Positions 17,199 to 28,365 are shown, counted from the first letter of the stretch. The stretch is DNA of 64,000 bases from DATCJA01 sp963814955 (GCA_963814955.1 CAWFEX010000004.1:186001-250000); one strand, 5' to 3'. A program made the numbers and translations. Notes: generated by a model from the sequence alone, not told the origin.

Positions 17199-17390
17199 AT
17201 GGGGTGGCTCACTGTCTATCTTGCCGGCTATTTCATGCTTCTAGGGGGCGCAGCGTGGGCGCTCTGGCACTCGGGAATTCTCGCGCAGATTCCGGGTGTC
17301 TGGATTGCGGTCGCGTCGCTCGTCGCCGTGTGGCCGGCGCTCATGCTGGCCGTGGTTTCGCGCCGGCCTGCCTCACCGACACGCAGCTGA
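17199..17390 (+). CDS. Small two-helix membrane protein
   Basis: About 63 residues from ATG 17199 (an earlier ATG at 17148 lies inside the terminator hairpin and is disfavoured). The sequence MGWLTVYLAGYFMLLGGAAW and GVWIAVASLVAVWPALMLAVV gives two clear transmembrane helices and a short basic tail. No family is recognised. It precedes tamA by 66 bp and might belong to the same transcript. Confidence 0.5.
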   Translation: MGWLTVYLAGYFMLLGGAAWALWHSGILAQIPGVWIAVASLVAVWPALMLAVVSRRPASPTRS

Positions 17391-17456
17391 TCCGTTTTCC
17401 CGCCAGTTCGGGCGGTGCCGGCCCGCTGGCACGCTGTGTGTTACTGCTGGGACCGG

Positions 17457-19331
17457 ATGGCCGCCAAATCCCGTATCCTGCGGCTTCTTCTTTTCGCGGT
17501 TGCCATCAGTGGAGGCGCGTGCCGCCCTGAGGGTGACGTCGAAATCGCGGCCCTCGACTTCGACGGCGTCGTACAGGTTGATGAAGGTGCGTTGAAGAAC
17601 GTCCTCCAGACGCGACGCGGCTCGCGGATCCCATGGGGACGGAAACGATACTTCGATCGGCGCGCGTTCGATGCGGACCTCAAACGCATCGAGGTCTTCT
17701 ATCGCGACCGTGGTTTTCCTGACGCGCGCGTCGCGTCGTTCAACGTCGCGCTGAACGACGCACAAGACAAAGTTTCCATCACTGTCAACATTACGGAAGG
17801 AGAGCCCATCCGTGTGGTCGCGGTCGAGCTGTCGGGCTTCGACGTGCTGTCTGAAGCCGACCGTCGCCGGTTGCAGGAATCGGTCGGGCTGCGCGTCGAT
17901 GCTCCACTCGATCGATTGATCGCTCGGGCAGCCCGTGAACGGGCGCTGAACGAACTGCGAGACCACGGCTACCCCTACGCGGACGTCACGATCGGAGAGG
18001 AAGAGGCAGGCCCGCGGCAGCGGCGTCTGGTGTTTCACGCCGTGCCCGGCATTCTTGCCCGGTTCGGACCAATCGCAATAGATGGACAGATGAGCGTGAG
18101 CGAGAACGTGATCCGGCGTCAGCTCACATTCGAGCCCGGCGATGTCTACTCGCGCCGGGAGATGCGCGAAAGCCAGCGAAAGCTCTATGGTCTCGAGCTT
18201 TTTGAGTTCGCCAATGTCGAGTCGGGCGAAAAAGAGGTGCGTGACGTACCTGACGTACCGGTACGCGTCGCCGTTGCCGAGGCCAAGCATCAGAAGGTCA
18301 CATTCGGTGTGGGGTACGGCACGGAGGAGCAGGCACGGGCCCGCATCCGGTGGGACCACCTCAATTTCCTCGGCGATGCACGGCACGCCGGTTTCGAGGG
18401 GAAGTGGTCGTCGCTGGACCGCGGCGTGCGCGCCGAGTATCGCGAACCGTTCTTTCTCAGTTCGCATTTCTCGCTCAACTTCGACGGACAGGCGTGGCAG
18501 GCGGAGGAGCCCGTGTACTCGCTCGACACGCTTGGCGGTCGCTTCACGCTGCGGCATCAGGCAAATGCGCAGAACGTCTGGTCCATTTCATTCAGCAACG
18601 AGTTCCAGCGCAGTTCGGTGACTCCCGAGGCCCTGGAAGACTTTTCAATTCGCGACGAACTCATTGCGCTCGGGCTGGACCCCACCGACGGCGAGTTCAC
18701 GGGAACCACGACCGCGATTGCGTTGGAAGCGAGTCGCACCACCGCTGACAACCTGCTCGATGCCCGCACCGGTTATGTCCTGACCGGCGGCATCGAACAG
18801 GCGGGCGGGTGGTTGCCCGGGACGTCGAATTACTGGTCGGTAAACGGCGAAGGCCGCCATTACCTGCCTGTCGGTCGAAGAATGGTCGTGGCGAACAGGC
18901 TTCGCGTCAGCACCATCGACGCTCTTGGAGACCTCCAGCGCAGCGTGCCTTTCTACAAGCGGTATTTTCTCGGCGGCGCAACGAGCCTCCGCGGGTGGGG
19001 CCGTTTCGAGGTGGGACCGATCAGCGGCTTTGGCCTGCCGATTGGCGGCCACTCCATGCTTGAAGGGTCCTCCGAGGTCCGCCTGCCGCTCTGGGGCAAG
19101 CTCGGTGGCGTCGTGTTTCTGGACTACGGCAATGTCTGGTCTCGTTCGTGGGAGTTCAATCTCAACGATCTTCGTTATTCAGTAGGACCAGGCCTTCGAT
19201 ACATGACGCCGATAGGCCCCGCTCGCGTCGATTTCGGATTCCAGCTCAATCCAATCGATAACCTCCTGGTGAATGGCGAACCGGAGCCGCGGCACTGGCG
19301 AGTGCATTTCAGTATCGGTCAGGCGTTCTAG
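17457..19331 (+). CDS. tamA: TamA-like Omp85 protein with POTRA domains
   Basis: About 624 residues from ATG 17457, chosen because it starts a signal with SGGAC near its end, suggesting a lipoprotein rather than the usual Sec-cleaved OMP. Residues about 25-290 hold POTRA-like repeats (YFDRRAFDADLKRIEVFYRDRGFPDA; EGEPIRV; LFEFANVESGEKEVRDV). The C-terminal 330 residues form the 16-strand Omp85 barrel, with the conserved YFLGGATSLRGWGRFEVGP. With the downstream TamB-like gene it should form the TAM translocation and assembly module linking both membranes. Confidence 0.9.
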   Translation: MAAKSRILRLLLFAVAISGGACRPEGDVEIAALDFDGVVQVDEGALKNVLQTRRGSRIPWGRKRYFDRRAFDADLKRIEVFYRDRGFPDARVASFNVALNDAQDKVSITVNITEGEPIRVVAVELSGFDVLSEADRRRLQESVGLRVDAPLDRLIARAARERALNELRDHGYPYADVTIGEEEAGPRQRRLVFHAVPGILARFGPIAIDGQMSVSENVIRRQLTFEPGDVYSRREMRESQRKLYGLELFEFANVESGEKEVRDVPDVPVRVAVAEAKHQKVTFGVGYGTEEQARARIRWDHLNFLGDARHAGFEGKWSSLDRGVRAEYREPFFLSSHFSLNFDGQAWQAEEPVYSLDTLGGRFTLRHQANAQNVWSISFSNEFQRSSVTPEALEDFSIRDELIALGLDPTDGEFTGTTTAIALEASRTTADNLLDARTGYVLTGGIEQAGGWLPGTSNYWSVNGEGRHYLPVGRRMVVANRLRVSTIDALGDLQRSVPFYKRYFLGGATSLRGWGRFEVGPISGFGLPIGGHSMLEGSSEVRLPLWGKLGGVVFLDYGNVWSRSWEFNLNDLRYSVGPGLRYMTPIGPARVDFGFQLNPIDNLLVNGEPEPRHWRVHFSIGQAF

Positions 19332-19453
19332 TGGACGACTACTGGTATGTCCTTGATGAATTACTACCGGCCGCTCCGTTGTCGCGGCCGCGAAATCGTG
19401 CTCGAAGGCTGGTTGTGACGGGTACTGCTTCAGCTCATCCGCCACACTAAATC

Positions 19454-22400
19454 ATGTCATTCGCTCGTCGAACCCTTCAGGTCCTTGCCTTCATCTGCAC
19501 GCTGCTGATCGGCGCGGCGGCGATGGCGATCGTCGTGGCACAGACCACGTGGTTCAAGGAATGGACGCGGACGTTCATCGTTCGCCAGGCGGCCCGCTAC
19601 GTAAACGGCGATCTGTCGATCGGCCGACTTGATGGAAATCTGCTCTTCGGAGTGGAGCTCGAAAACATCGGCGTGACGATGGACGGCAAGACGGTGGTCG
19701 ACATCAAAGACGTCGGTCTCGATTACAACGTTTTCACGCTTCTGTCCGGAGATGTCGTGCTGGACGACATCCGTCTGAATCAGCCGGTTTTCCATCTCGA
19801 AAAAGAAAATGGGGAATGGAACCTCGCGCATTTGATCAGGGCCAGGACTCCAGATCAGCCGCGCCGCCGCCGGCCGATCGAAATCGGTGAAATCGGCATC
19901 AGCGACGCCACCCTCTACGTTGAAGAACGAGATCGGCCGATCGGCACGTCCGGTGTAGCAGTGCCAACCCGCATCGGCAAGCTCGATGCGTCGATTGGCA
20001 TCAAGAGCGACGAAGATGCGCTGACGATCGACATCGCACATTTGTCTTTGCGCGCGGAAGCTCCCAACCTTGGCATCAACGCGCTCTCTGGTGTGATTAT
20101 CCGGACGGCTGACGCCGTGACGTTCGAGAACGTGTCCCTGCGGACGGAAGAAAGCTCGCTCCGCGTGAACGGCGTTGTCAGGACGTCTGATGGCGGCAGA
20201 CCGACGATCGACGTGGACGCATCATCCGACAAGCTCACGACGGAGGAGATCGGGCGGGTTATCCCGGCGCTGCGGGGCTACGGACTGCAGCCCGCGTTCG
20301 AGATTTCGGCGCGCGGGCCTCTCGACCGTCTGTCAGTGCACGTCAACACGCGAGAAGCGGCGCTTGGCAACGTGACCGCCGAGCTGGAAGTCGACGCGGA
20401 CGGTCCCGATCGCCGGGTTGCGGGAACAGTGTCGATGGCGAATTTCAACTTCGCGCCGTTGACACAGCGTCGGAACGGCCGTGCGAACACATTCGCCAGT
20501 AACGTCACAGGGGAAGCCCGCATCGATCTTGCGCTCCCGAAGGAGCGTGCGCCGCTTCGGGGCACGTACAGTTCTGAAAGCGGGACGCGTACAGCGTGGC
20601 CGGCTACGATGCCCGAAATGTCGTCGCGCGCGGGCGCATCGATGGACGGACCATTCAGGTAGACGGAACGGCGAATGCGTACGGTGGCCGCGCATCCACC
20701 AAAGGTACTTTCGTCGCCGCGCTGCCGGTTTCATTGGATCTGACGGGCCGGGCCGAGAGCGTTGATCTGCGAAACCTGCCCCCGAACCTCAGGATTCCGG
20801 AAGCGCCGAGCGACTTGCAGTTCAACTACACGCTTCACGCGCGGAACGGCGTGTACACAACAGACGCACAGTTCGACGCGTCAACAGTCGCAGGGGCGTC
20901 GATCGCTCCCGGGACGACCGGTCAGCTCACGATCGGTGGCGGCGCTCCTTCCTATGCCGCACGTGGTGACGTCACGAATCTCGATCTTCAGCAGATTGGC
21001 CAGGGATTCGCCGTACGGGTACTCACGGAAGAGCGTTTCCGCAGTCGCGTCAATGGGACGTTCGACGTGAAAGGGAGCGGCGGCGGCCGCTATCCTCTGG
21101 CAATCGATGCAACCGGCACTGCCGTGGACTCCGAGCTGTTCGGCACCACATTTCCACGCCTCGAATTTTCCACGCAGCTTGGAGGCGGTGACCTTCGCGC
21201 GCATACGACCGGAGAATTCTCCGGCCTCAATCCTGCCGTGGTGCTGGACCAGAAAAGGGTCGCCGGCGATCTCAGCGGCACGCTGGACGTCGATACCACC
21301 ATTCGCGCCATCGCGTCAGGAATGACATTCGATTCCGTTGATGCTTCCGGACGTGTCGACCTGATGAATTCAACGATTGCCGAGCTGGCAATCGATCGGG
21401 CGTCCGTCGAAGGGACGTATGCGCAGCGCGAGGCGCAACTGACGGGTTTCGAGATTGCCGGCCCAGATCTGACGGCGAAAGGCCAGGGCGCCTTGGCGCT
21501 GAACGATACCGGCGCATCCAACTTGACAGCACATGTTGAGAGTCCTTCGCTCGAAAAAATCGGCACCATGATCGACCGACCGCTCAAGGGCGCGGTAATT
21601 ATCGATGCAACGGTGACCGGCAACGCCGGCGAGCTCCGTGCTCAGGGGATGCTGCAGGGGAGCAACATCGCATACGGGGACACCAGCGCGCTGAGTCTGG
21701 CCAGCACGCTTGATGTGACCGTACCGGACCTTGCTGTCGGCGGCGCGTCGATCAAGGCAAAGAGCACCGCCACCTTCGTCGAAGTTGGCGGTCAGAGCAT
21801 CCGCGAGTTAACGGCCGAAACCACGTACTCGAAATCGCAGCTGGAATTCGACGCGGTGGCACAGGAAGGTCCGCGGGAGCTGGCGGCGGCGGGCACGCTG
21901 ACCCTGCATCCCGACCACCAGGAAGTGCACCTGGGGAACGTGGCGTTGCGGGCCGAACAGATCGAATGGCGCACCGTTCCCGGGACGGCTGCGGCGGTGC
22001 GATACGGTGGCGATCGGGTGGAGATCGAGAATCTTCAACTCGCAAGCGGCGACCAGCGGATCGAGGCCGATGGCGTTGTCGGGTCGTCGACCGAGGTGCT
22101 CCGGGTGCGCGCGCAGAATGTCGATGTGTCTCAGCTCGATCAGCTGATGCTCGGCAACCGGCAAATCAGCGGACAACTGAATGCCAATGCCTCGATATCG
22201 GGCCCTCTCGATGCCCCGCGTGCCGAGGGCGAGTTTACGCTCGCGCCGGGCGCCTTCCGTCAATTCACGTTCGATTCGCTGGCAGGCAAGGTGGACTACG
22301 TTCGCCAGGGCGTGAATCTGGACGTCCGGCTGCAGCAGTCGCCGCAGGAGTGGGTGACGGCGACAGGCTATGCGCCGTTGTCGCTGTTCCGGCCCAACCT

Positions 22401-23832
22401 CGCGGGCGTCGAAGGGCACGAAACACCGGGAGCGGGCGAGGGAATCGAGCTCCAAGTCTCGAGCAGCCAGATCGATCTCGGTGTCATCCAGGGGTTCACG
22501 TCATATGTCACCGACGTGACCGGGGCCCTGCAGGCGAACGTCAAGGTGACTGGAACGGGCCACGACCCCCACTTCGACGGTATCGTGGACATTCGCGGGG
22601 GCGCCTTTTCCGTGCCCGATCTCGGGACGGCCTACACGGGACTCGATACCCGCGTCGAACTGACCACCGACGCAGTCTCCATCAGCGAGATGAAACTCGT
22701 CGACGAGCATAAACAGGTGATGACCATCGGCGGCATGCTGGGCGTGCACGAACGCACGGTCGGTGCCGTCGACGTCAAGATCCAATCAGAAAATTTCGAG
22801 GTGGTCGACAACGAGCTTGCCGATCTGAAGCTCGACACCGATATACGCGTCACCGGTGAGCTTCGTGCCCCGCGCATCGAGGGGTTCGTCGAAGTCGAGA
22901 CAGGCAGCATCGACGCAGCCAGAGTGCTCGAACAGGCGACCGCAAACCCGTACGATACCGAGGTTGCGGACCTGAATACGGGCCAGCCTGAGCCCGAGCG
23001 CGCGGCTTCGACACCACCGGAGCCGTCGATTTTCGACCGCATCGATCTGGAAGTGGGCGTCGCCGTTCCAGGCAGCCTGTCGATACGGGGCACAGACCTG
23101 CGCCCGGCGAACGCCCCGATTGATATCGGTGACCTGAACGTCACGGTCGGCGGCGTCTTGCAGGTTCGGAAGCCCCGTGGCGCGCGGCCTCAGCTGATCG
23201 GTGAGGTCAACACGATTCGCGGGAACTACTCGTTCCAGGGCCGCCGATTCGAAATCATGCGCGACGGGCGGATCAGATTTGGCGGAACCGACGAGATCGA
23301 TCCACTCGTAGACCTGCGCGCGCGACGAGTCATCTCCGGCGTCGAGACGTTCGTTCGCGTAACGGGATCGATGAGGCAACCGGAGCTGACGTTCACGAGT
23401 CAGCCGCCACTCGATCAGGCGGACATCCTCTCGCTCATCGTCTTCAATGTGCCGATCAACGAGCTTGGCGAGGGGCAGCAGATCTCGCTTGCCGAGCGCG
23501 CGGGGGCACTGGCAGGGGGATACCTCGTGTCCGGTCTGACGGAGTCACTGGCCTCTGCACTCGAGCTGGACGAGCTGGAGTTCCAGACACAGGGCGAACA
23601 GGGGTTTGGACCTAGTCTGAGCATTGGAGAACAGGTAGGGGAGAAGCTCTTTGTCCGGATCAGGCAGGGCTTCGGCGCCGCGGAAGCAACGGAATTCATT
23701 CTGGAATACCAGGTTGCCGAATACCTGCGCCTGCAGGGCTCCGCCGCCGAGACATCGAGCGGCACGCAGCGCGTGACGTTCCGGCGCGTGGAGCGCGGTG
23801 GCCTCGATTTGATCTTTTTCTTCAGTTATTGA
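19454..23832 (+). pseudogene. tamB: TamB-like protein split by a frameshift
   Basis: Two overlapping frames together make a protein of about 1,440 residues. The first (19454-about 20588) gives an N-terminal membrane anchor (FARRTLQVLAFICTLLIGAAAM) and the start of the AsmA-like beta-taco. The second (from about 20590) continues it without loss of similarity (VAGYDARNVVARGRIDG, many hydrophobic repeats) to the conserved DUF490 C-terminus (VGEKLFVRIRQGFGAAEATEFILEYQ). The join is at 20585-20590, where one missing base would restore the frame. TamB spans the periplasm and, with TamA, moves outer-membrane proteins or lipids. The break is probably a sequence error, because both halves remain conserved. 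Confidence 0.88.
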
Positions 23833-23889
23833 CCGGAGACCTGAAGGTCTCCGGCTACCGTTTGGTCCGGCTGAAGCCGGACACTACGT
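23833..23889. repeat. Two adjacent extragenic palindromes
   Basis: CCGGAGACCT-GA-AGGTCTCCGG (23833-23854) is followed by CTACC; GTCCGGCT-GA-AGCCGGAC (23865-23882) is followed by ACTACG. Both share the layout of the copies at 23, 28327 and 48966. They lie between two converging genes and have no T-run. Confidence 0.7.
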
Positions 23890-25914
23890 ACTGTGCTGCG
23901 GCGCGCGTTCGACCTGTACACGGGCGTCGTTGAAACACGCTCCGCCCCCGATGTCCGTCAGCGAATCGGGCACCAGCGCGTTCGTCGTGTGTCCATTGGC
24001 CGTGTGCTTGCGCCACAGCCCCTTCGGCAGCGACACCGTTCCAGGCCGAATCCAGGCGCCTACCGAAAGGTTGCAACGGACCTCGCCGAGTGCATTGAAC
24101 ATTCGAATGGCATCGCCATCCGAAAGCCCCCGAGCGGCCGCATCGTCGGGATGCATGAGAAGGCGGACCTCGGGCCTCGGCAGCTCGGCGAGGGTGGAGC
24201 TGATCGTTCGTTCGCTGGCCGGCGAAATCAGGGTGAGCGGAAATTCCGCCGTGCCTGGATCGGCCTGATAGCCGTACAGCCCCAGAGGCGCCTCGGCGTC
24301 GAGCGCCTCCGGGAAGAGGTCGACCTTGCGGTCCGGCGTCAATGGCCACACATCGCGGAACTGAACCGGCCGGCCGCCGTATGGAGGCGTTGCCGCGCCA
24401 CGGTCGCTGAGCTCGCCTCCGATCGGCTGCGGCAATTGCGCCAGCACGGCGAGCATTTCCTCGAGCTCACCGCGCGGGTCATCGTCGTGGCGCAATTCGA
24501 GCCGTTCGAGAAGGTCTCCGAACACCTCCGCGTTCGATCGTGACTCGCCTGCTCCCTCCACGACTGGTTTCCCCAGACGAAGGCTGATCGGCCCGTAGCT
24601 GCGCGCGATCTCATAACCTTCCAGAAACGTGGTCGCCGGGAGCACCACGTCGGCGTACCGGGCAGTATCGGTCATGACCTGCTCGAAGACGACGGTGAAC
24701 AAGTCGTCGCGTTCGAGATTGCGCAGGATCCGCCGCTGATCCGGGGTCGTCACGGCGGCGTTGCTGTTGTAGACGAAAAGCACCTTTATCGGAGGATTGC
24801 TGTCCTCGAGCGCTCGTCCAAGCCGATTCATGTTGATCGTGCGCGTGGGCGGCTCGTCGCTGCCGATCCACGTACGCGTGATTCCCCACGATGCCGAGTT
24901 GCTCATCGTGTATCCGCCGCCGCGCACGCCGAATTTGCCGGCGACGGCGGGAAGCGCGAGGATGGCCAGCGATGCACTGCCGCCATTGCGATTGCGCTCC
25001 TGTCCCCATCCGCATCGGATAATCGCCGGACTTGTAGTGGCATATGTTTCCGCAGCCGCTCGGAGAGCAGCGGAATCGACGCCCGCTTCAGCGGCTGCGC
25101 GCTCGAAGGTCCACGGCTGCGCGCGCTCGCGAAGCCGCTCGGCCCCGCGCGCGTTCGCTGCGAGAAAGGCGGTGTCCGCGTAACCCTCTTCGAACAGGTA
25201 GCGGTGGATAGCCAGCGCGACCGGAAGGTCCGTACCCGGACGAACGGCAAGGTGAATGTCGGCCCGCTTGGCGAGGGGCGTCGTGCGCGGATCGACGACG
25301 ATCAGTCGCGCGCCGCGGCGCTGTGCTTCGCGGATGTACGGCACGAGATGGATGCCGGACGCTGACGGATTGGCGCCCCAGATGACGATGACCTTCGCCT
25401 CGGGGAAATCCTCGTAAGCGACCGACGGCATCTTGCCGTAGAGCGCCATGTTTGCCGCACCAGTCGGCGCTGCGCACACGGTGCGCGCCAGACGCGACGC
25501 GCCAAGGCGGCGAAACAACGTAGCGTCACTCGTGTCCTGCGTCAGCAGGCCATTCGAGCCGCCGTACGAATAGGGAAGGATCGACTCGCCACCCCAGTTG
25601 TTGCGCGCTTCCCTGATGCGATCGGCAGCAACGGCCAGCGCTTCATCCCACGATACGCGCTTGAAGCTGCCGGCACCCTTGGGCCCCTTCCGCACCGCCG
25701 GATACAGCAAGCGGTCGGGCCCGTACTGCCGTTCCCCGAATCGGCGCACCTTCGCGCAAATGTAGCCATCGGTGACCGGATTTTCGCGGGATCCGTCGAT
25801 TGCGGTAATACGGCCGTCCTCGACGGTGACCTCCAGACTGCACGAGTCGGGGCAGTCGAGCGGGCACACGGTGGTGACGGTGTGATCTGTTGTGGCCGCG
25901 GTTACAGTTTTCAT
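23884..25914 (-). CDS. Molybdopterin-dependent oxidoreductase with [4Fe-4S] site
   Basis: About 676 residues from ATG 25914. The N-terminal cluster motif is CPLDCPDSC followed by GYICAK (CX3CX3C with a distal Cys). Moco-domain landmarks are GGESILPYSYGGSNG, VIWGANPSASGIHLVPYI and VVDPRTTPLAKRAD; the C-terminal domain has ISPASERTISSTLAE and MHPDDAAARGLSDGDAIRM. No twin-Arg signal is seen, so it is cytoplasmic. The family includes formate dehydrogenase-like and assimilatory nitrate-reductase-like enzymes; the substrate cannot be told. The start is 104 bp from the divergent NDH-2 start. Confidence 0.88.
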   Translation of the reverse strand: MKTVTAATTDHTVTTVCPLDCPDSCSLEVTVEDGRITAIDGSRENPVTDGYICAKVRRFGERQYGPDRLLYPAVRKGPKGAGSFKRVSWDEALAVAADRIREARNNWGGESILPYSYGGSNGLLTQDTSDATLFRRLGASRLARTVCAAPTGAANMALYGKMPSVAYEDFPEAKVIVIWGANPSASGIHLVPYIREAQRRGARLIVVDPRTTPLAKRADIHLAVRPGTDLPVALAIHRYLFEEGYADTAFLAANARGAERLRERAQPWTFERAAAEAGVDSAALRAAAETYATTSPAIIRCGWGQERNRNGGSASLAILALPAVAGKFGVRGGGYTMSNSASWGITRTWIGSDEPPTRTINMNRLGRALEDSNPPIKVLFVYNSNAAVTTPDQRRILRNLERDDLFTVVFEQVMTDTARYADVVLPATTFLEGYEIARSYGPISLRLGKPVVEGAGESRSNAEVFGDLLERLELRHDDDPRGELEEMLAVLAQLPQPIGGELSDRGAATPPYGGRPVQFRDVWPLTPDRKVDLFPEALDAEAPLGLYGYQADPGTAEFPLTLISPASERTISSTLAELPRPEVRLLMHPDDAAARGLSDGDAIRMFNALGEVRCNLSVGAWIRPGTVSLPKGLWRKHTANGHTTNALVPDSLTDIGGGACFNDARVQVERAPQHST

Positions 25915-26018
25915 CGCACCTGGTCCAGTACGTCGAGCGGGTTCCACGACGTGCCCGCCGCAGCTTTGGCGGAGGGGGAGCGGACCCGCCAATCAGTGTA
26001 CATTGCGACGACGTGAGA

Positions 26019-27299
26019 ATGGAGCTGCCACACGTCCTCATCATCGGCGGAGGATTCGGGGGGCTTAGCGCGGCCAAGGCGTTGCGCGATCGTCCGGTGC
26101 GCGTCACGCTGCTCGACCGGCACAACTATCATCTCTTCCAGCCGCTTCTGTATCAGGTGGCAACCGCCACTCTGTCGCCCGGCGACATTGCGGCGCCGAT
26201 TCGATGGATCTTCAGGCGATCGCCGAACATCCGTGTGCTGCTCGGGCAAGCCTCGTCCATCGATATGAAGAGCCGCCGCGTATCGCTGGCCGACGGCGGT
26301 GAGCTCGAGTACGACTTTCTGATCGTCGCCACCGGCTCGAGCCACACGTACTTCGGCAACGACGACTGGGGGCGTTTCGCGCCAGGGCTGAAAACACTCG
26401 AGGATGCCCTCGAGATTCGTCGGCGCGTGCTGCTGGCATTCGAGCGCGCAGAGCGCGAGACGGACCCGGCGCGGCGGCAGGAGCTCCTGACCTTCGTGCT
26501 CGTGGGCGGCGGCCCCACGGGAGTGGAGCTGGCGGGCACCTTGGCGGAGATCGCGCGCCAGACGCTGCGCCACGAGTTTCGATCGATTGACCCGGGTGGT
26601 GCGCGAATTGTCCTTGTCGAAGCTGGACCGACGATTCTGCCGTCGTTTCCCGAGAAGCTTCGCGACGCAGCACGAAAGTCGCTGGCACGGCTCCGTGTGG
26701 AAGTGCGCGAAGGCACGAAGGTGACCGGCGTCGATGCGCACGGCGTGATGCTTGGTTCAGAGCCGCTTGTTGCGGGTACTGTGCTGTGGACGGCCGGTGT
26801 GGCCGTGTCCCCGCTCGTCAAATCGCTTGGGGCTCCGCTCGATCGAACCGGTCACGTGATCGTCGAGTCCGACCTTTCGGTGCCCGGTCACCCCGAAGTG
26901 TTCGTCGTCGGCGATGCCGCGACGTTCGCCGACGAGCAGGGAAAACCGCTGCCAGGCGTGGCCCAGGTCGCAATCCAGGAGGCGCAGCACGCGGCCAGAA
27001 CGATCCTCAATCGTCGGCGAGGCGCCGCCGCGTCGACGCGCTTTGTCTTTCATGACAAGGGCAGCATGGCCATTGTGGGACGGGGCGCAGCTATTGCCGA
27101 CCTCGGTTGGATTCGGTTCGCCGGCTTTACCGCGTGGCTGGCCTGGCTGTTTCTTCACATCGTGAAGCTGGTCGGGTTTCGCAACCGGCTTGTCGTACTG
27201 CTCCAGTGGGCCATTGCGTACGTGACATTTCAACGAAGCGTGAGGCTCATTACCTACGTCGATCGCTCGGAACGTTCGGGTCGCCCGGACCCGTCATGA
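26019..27299 (+). CDS. ndh: Type II NADH dehydrogenase
   Basis: 426 residues from ATG 26019, directly before the FAD motif VLIIGGGFGGLSAAKAL. Other NDH-2 landmarks are HNYHLFQPLLYQVA, the NADH motif FVLVGGGPTGVELAGTLAE, the second FAD site VFVVGDAA and the quinone box PGVAQVAIQEAQHAA. A C-terminal membrane-binding segment (WLAWLFLHIVKLVGFRNR) completes the pattern. The enzyme passes electrons from NADH to quinone without pumping protons. Divergence from the molybdoenzyme may mean shared control, but no operator is visible. Confidence 0.92.
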   Translation: MELPHVLIIGGGFGGLSAAKALRDRPVRVTLLDRHNYHLFQPLLYQVATATLSPGDIAAPIRWIFRRSPNIRVLLGQASSIDMKSRRVSLADGGELEYDFLIVATGSSHTYFGNDDWGRFAPGLKTLEDALEIRRRVLLAFERAERETDPARRQELLTFVLVGGGPTGVELAGTLAEIARQTLRHEFRSIDPGGARIVLVEAGPTILPSFPEKLRDAARKSLARLRVEVREGTKVTGVDAHGVMLGSEPLVAGTVLWTAGVAVSPLVKSLGAPLDRTGHVIVESDLSVPGHPEVFVVGDAATFADEQGKPLPGVAQVAIQEAQHAARTILNRRRGAAASTRFVFHDKGSMAIVGRGAAIADLGWIRFAGFTAWLAWLFLHIVKLVGFRNRLVVLLQWAIAYVTFQRSVRLITYVDRSERSGRPDPS

Positions 27300-27550
27300 C
27301 GTTCGAATCGTCCGGCCATTTGGGCCCGGAGCTTGCTCACGCCACTGGACGCATCCCAGCGGCTGGTTGGTTTCGCTGAAATCGCCGGTCAGAATCGAGC
27401 CGCTGCGAGGGGCGCGGCTCTCACTTTTGTGACTCGATAACAATTGTGTCGCCGGATGATGGCTTCGGCGTCTGGCTCTCATAGGAGCGGGTTTGGAAGA
27501 CTCTGAAAGGCCGGCCGATTCGGCTCTTTTTCAAGCTTCTTGGAATCCTG

Positions 27551-28288
27551 ATGCTGGTGGCTGCCGTAGTCGGTGCGGTCACGATTGTCAGGGCGCTGCC
27601 GCGCAACGCCGAGTACGACTGGTTCAGGGAAGCATACGGCCCGTCGCGGAATTCCCAGTATGCCGAGGAATGGCTGATTCGCGACTTCTTTCGCGACGAG
27701 CGCAACGGGGTCTTCGTGGACGTTGGCTCGCACGAGTACAAGCGCTTCAACAACACCTACTATCTCGAGCAGGCACTCGGATGGTCGGGTCTGGCAATTG
27801 ATGCTCAACAAGAATTCGCGGGCGATTACGCACGGTACCGGCCGCGGACGCGCTTTTTCTCCTTTTTCGTGAGCGACAAGTCGGACGCCGTCGCGTCACT
27901 CTTTGTCCCGGATCAACACACCCTCGTGGCATCTTCGAACAAGGAGTTCTCCGATCGCTACGATACGTCGGGCAAGGAGCGCAAAGTTCGCACCATCACA
28001 CTGAATGATCTTCTAGCGCGCGCCGGTGTCACCTCGATCGACTTCCTGTCGATGGATATCGAGCTGGCCGAGCCTCGCGCACTTGCGGGATTCGACCTCG
28101 TGCGGTATCGACCGCGCCTCGTTGGTGTCGAGGCACATCCGGAGATTCGTCAACAGTTGATCGACTACTTCACGCAACGAGAGTACCGGGTCGTCGCGCG
28201 GTATCTGAGAGCCGATCCGTACAATTTGTGGTTTGCGCCTGCCGACGCAACGTTTCCCGAGGGCGTTCAAGTCGCCGACATGCACTGA
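27551..28288 (+). CDS. Membrane-anchored FkbM-type methyltransferase
   Basis: 245 residues. An N-terminal hydrophobic helix (LMLVAAVVGAVTIV) anchors the protein. Then come FVDVGSHEYKRFNNTYYLEQALGWSGLAIDA, RTITLNDLLARAG and SIDFLSMDIELAEPRALAGFDL, the pattern of FkbM-like SAM-dependent methyltransferases. It probably acts on a sugar or lipid head group at the membrane. The open frame continues upstream of ATG 27551 to a stop at 27482 without another usual start, so ATG 27551 is kept. No operon partner is evident. Confidence 0.75.
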   Translation: MLVAAVVGAVTIVRALPRNAEYDWFREAYGPSRNSQYAEEWLIRDFFRDERNGVFVDVGSHEYKRFNNTYYLEQALGWSGLAIDAQQEFAGDYARYRPRTRFFSFFVSDKSDAVASLFVPDQHTLVASSNKEFSDRYDTSGKERKVRTITLNDLLARAGVTSIDFLSMDIELAEPRALAGFDLVRYRPRLVGVEAHPEIRQQLIDYFTQREYRVVARYLRADPYNLWFAPADATFPEGVQVADMH

Positions 28289-28310
28289 GGCGATTTTCAG
28301 ATCGGTCCCA

Positions 28311-28352
28311 CGGAGGCCTAAAGGCACGGAGGCCTAAAGGCCTCCGGCTACC
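28311..28352. repeat. Extragenic palindrome with partial duplication
   Basis: The half-element CGGAGGCCTAAAGG (28311-28324) is repeated and then completed: CGGAGGCCT-AA-AGGCCTCCG at 28327-28346, followed by GCTACC. It is the same family as the copies at 23833 and 48966 and shows an internal tandem duplication. Confidence 0.7.
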
Positions 28353-28365
28353 AGAAGTTCCGGCG

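Noticed and set aside
17117..17530. 137-residue plus ORF across the terminator region
   Set aside because: It is out of frame with the two-helix protein and tamA, and its start lies in the terminator hairpin.
27421..27811. Minus-strand ORFs opposite the FkbM gene start
   Set aside because: They have no recognisable motif, while the plus frame shows methyltransferase motifs.
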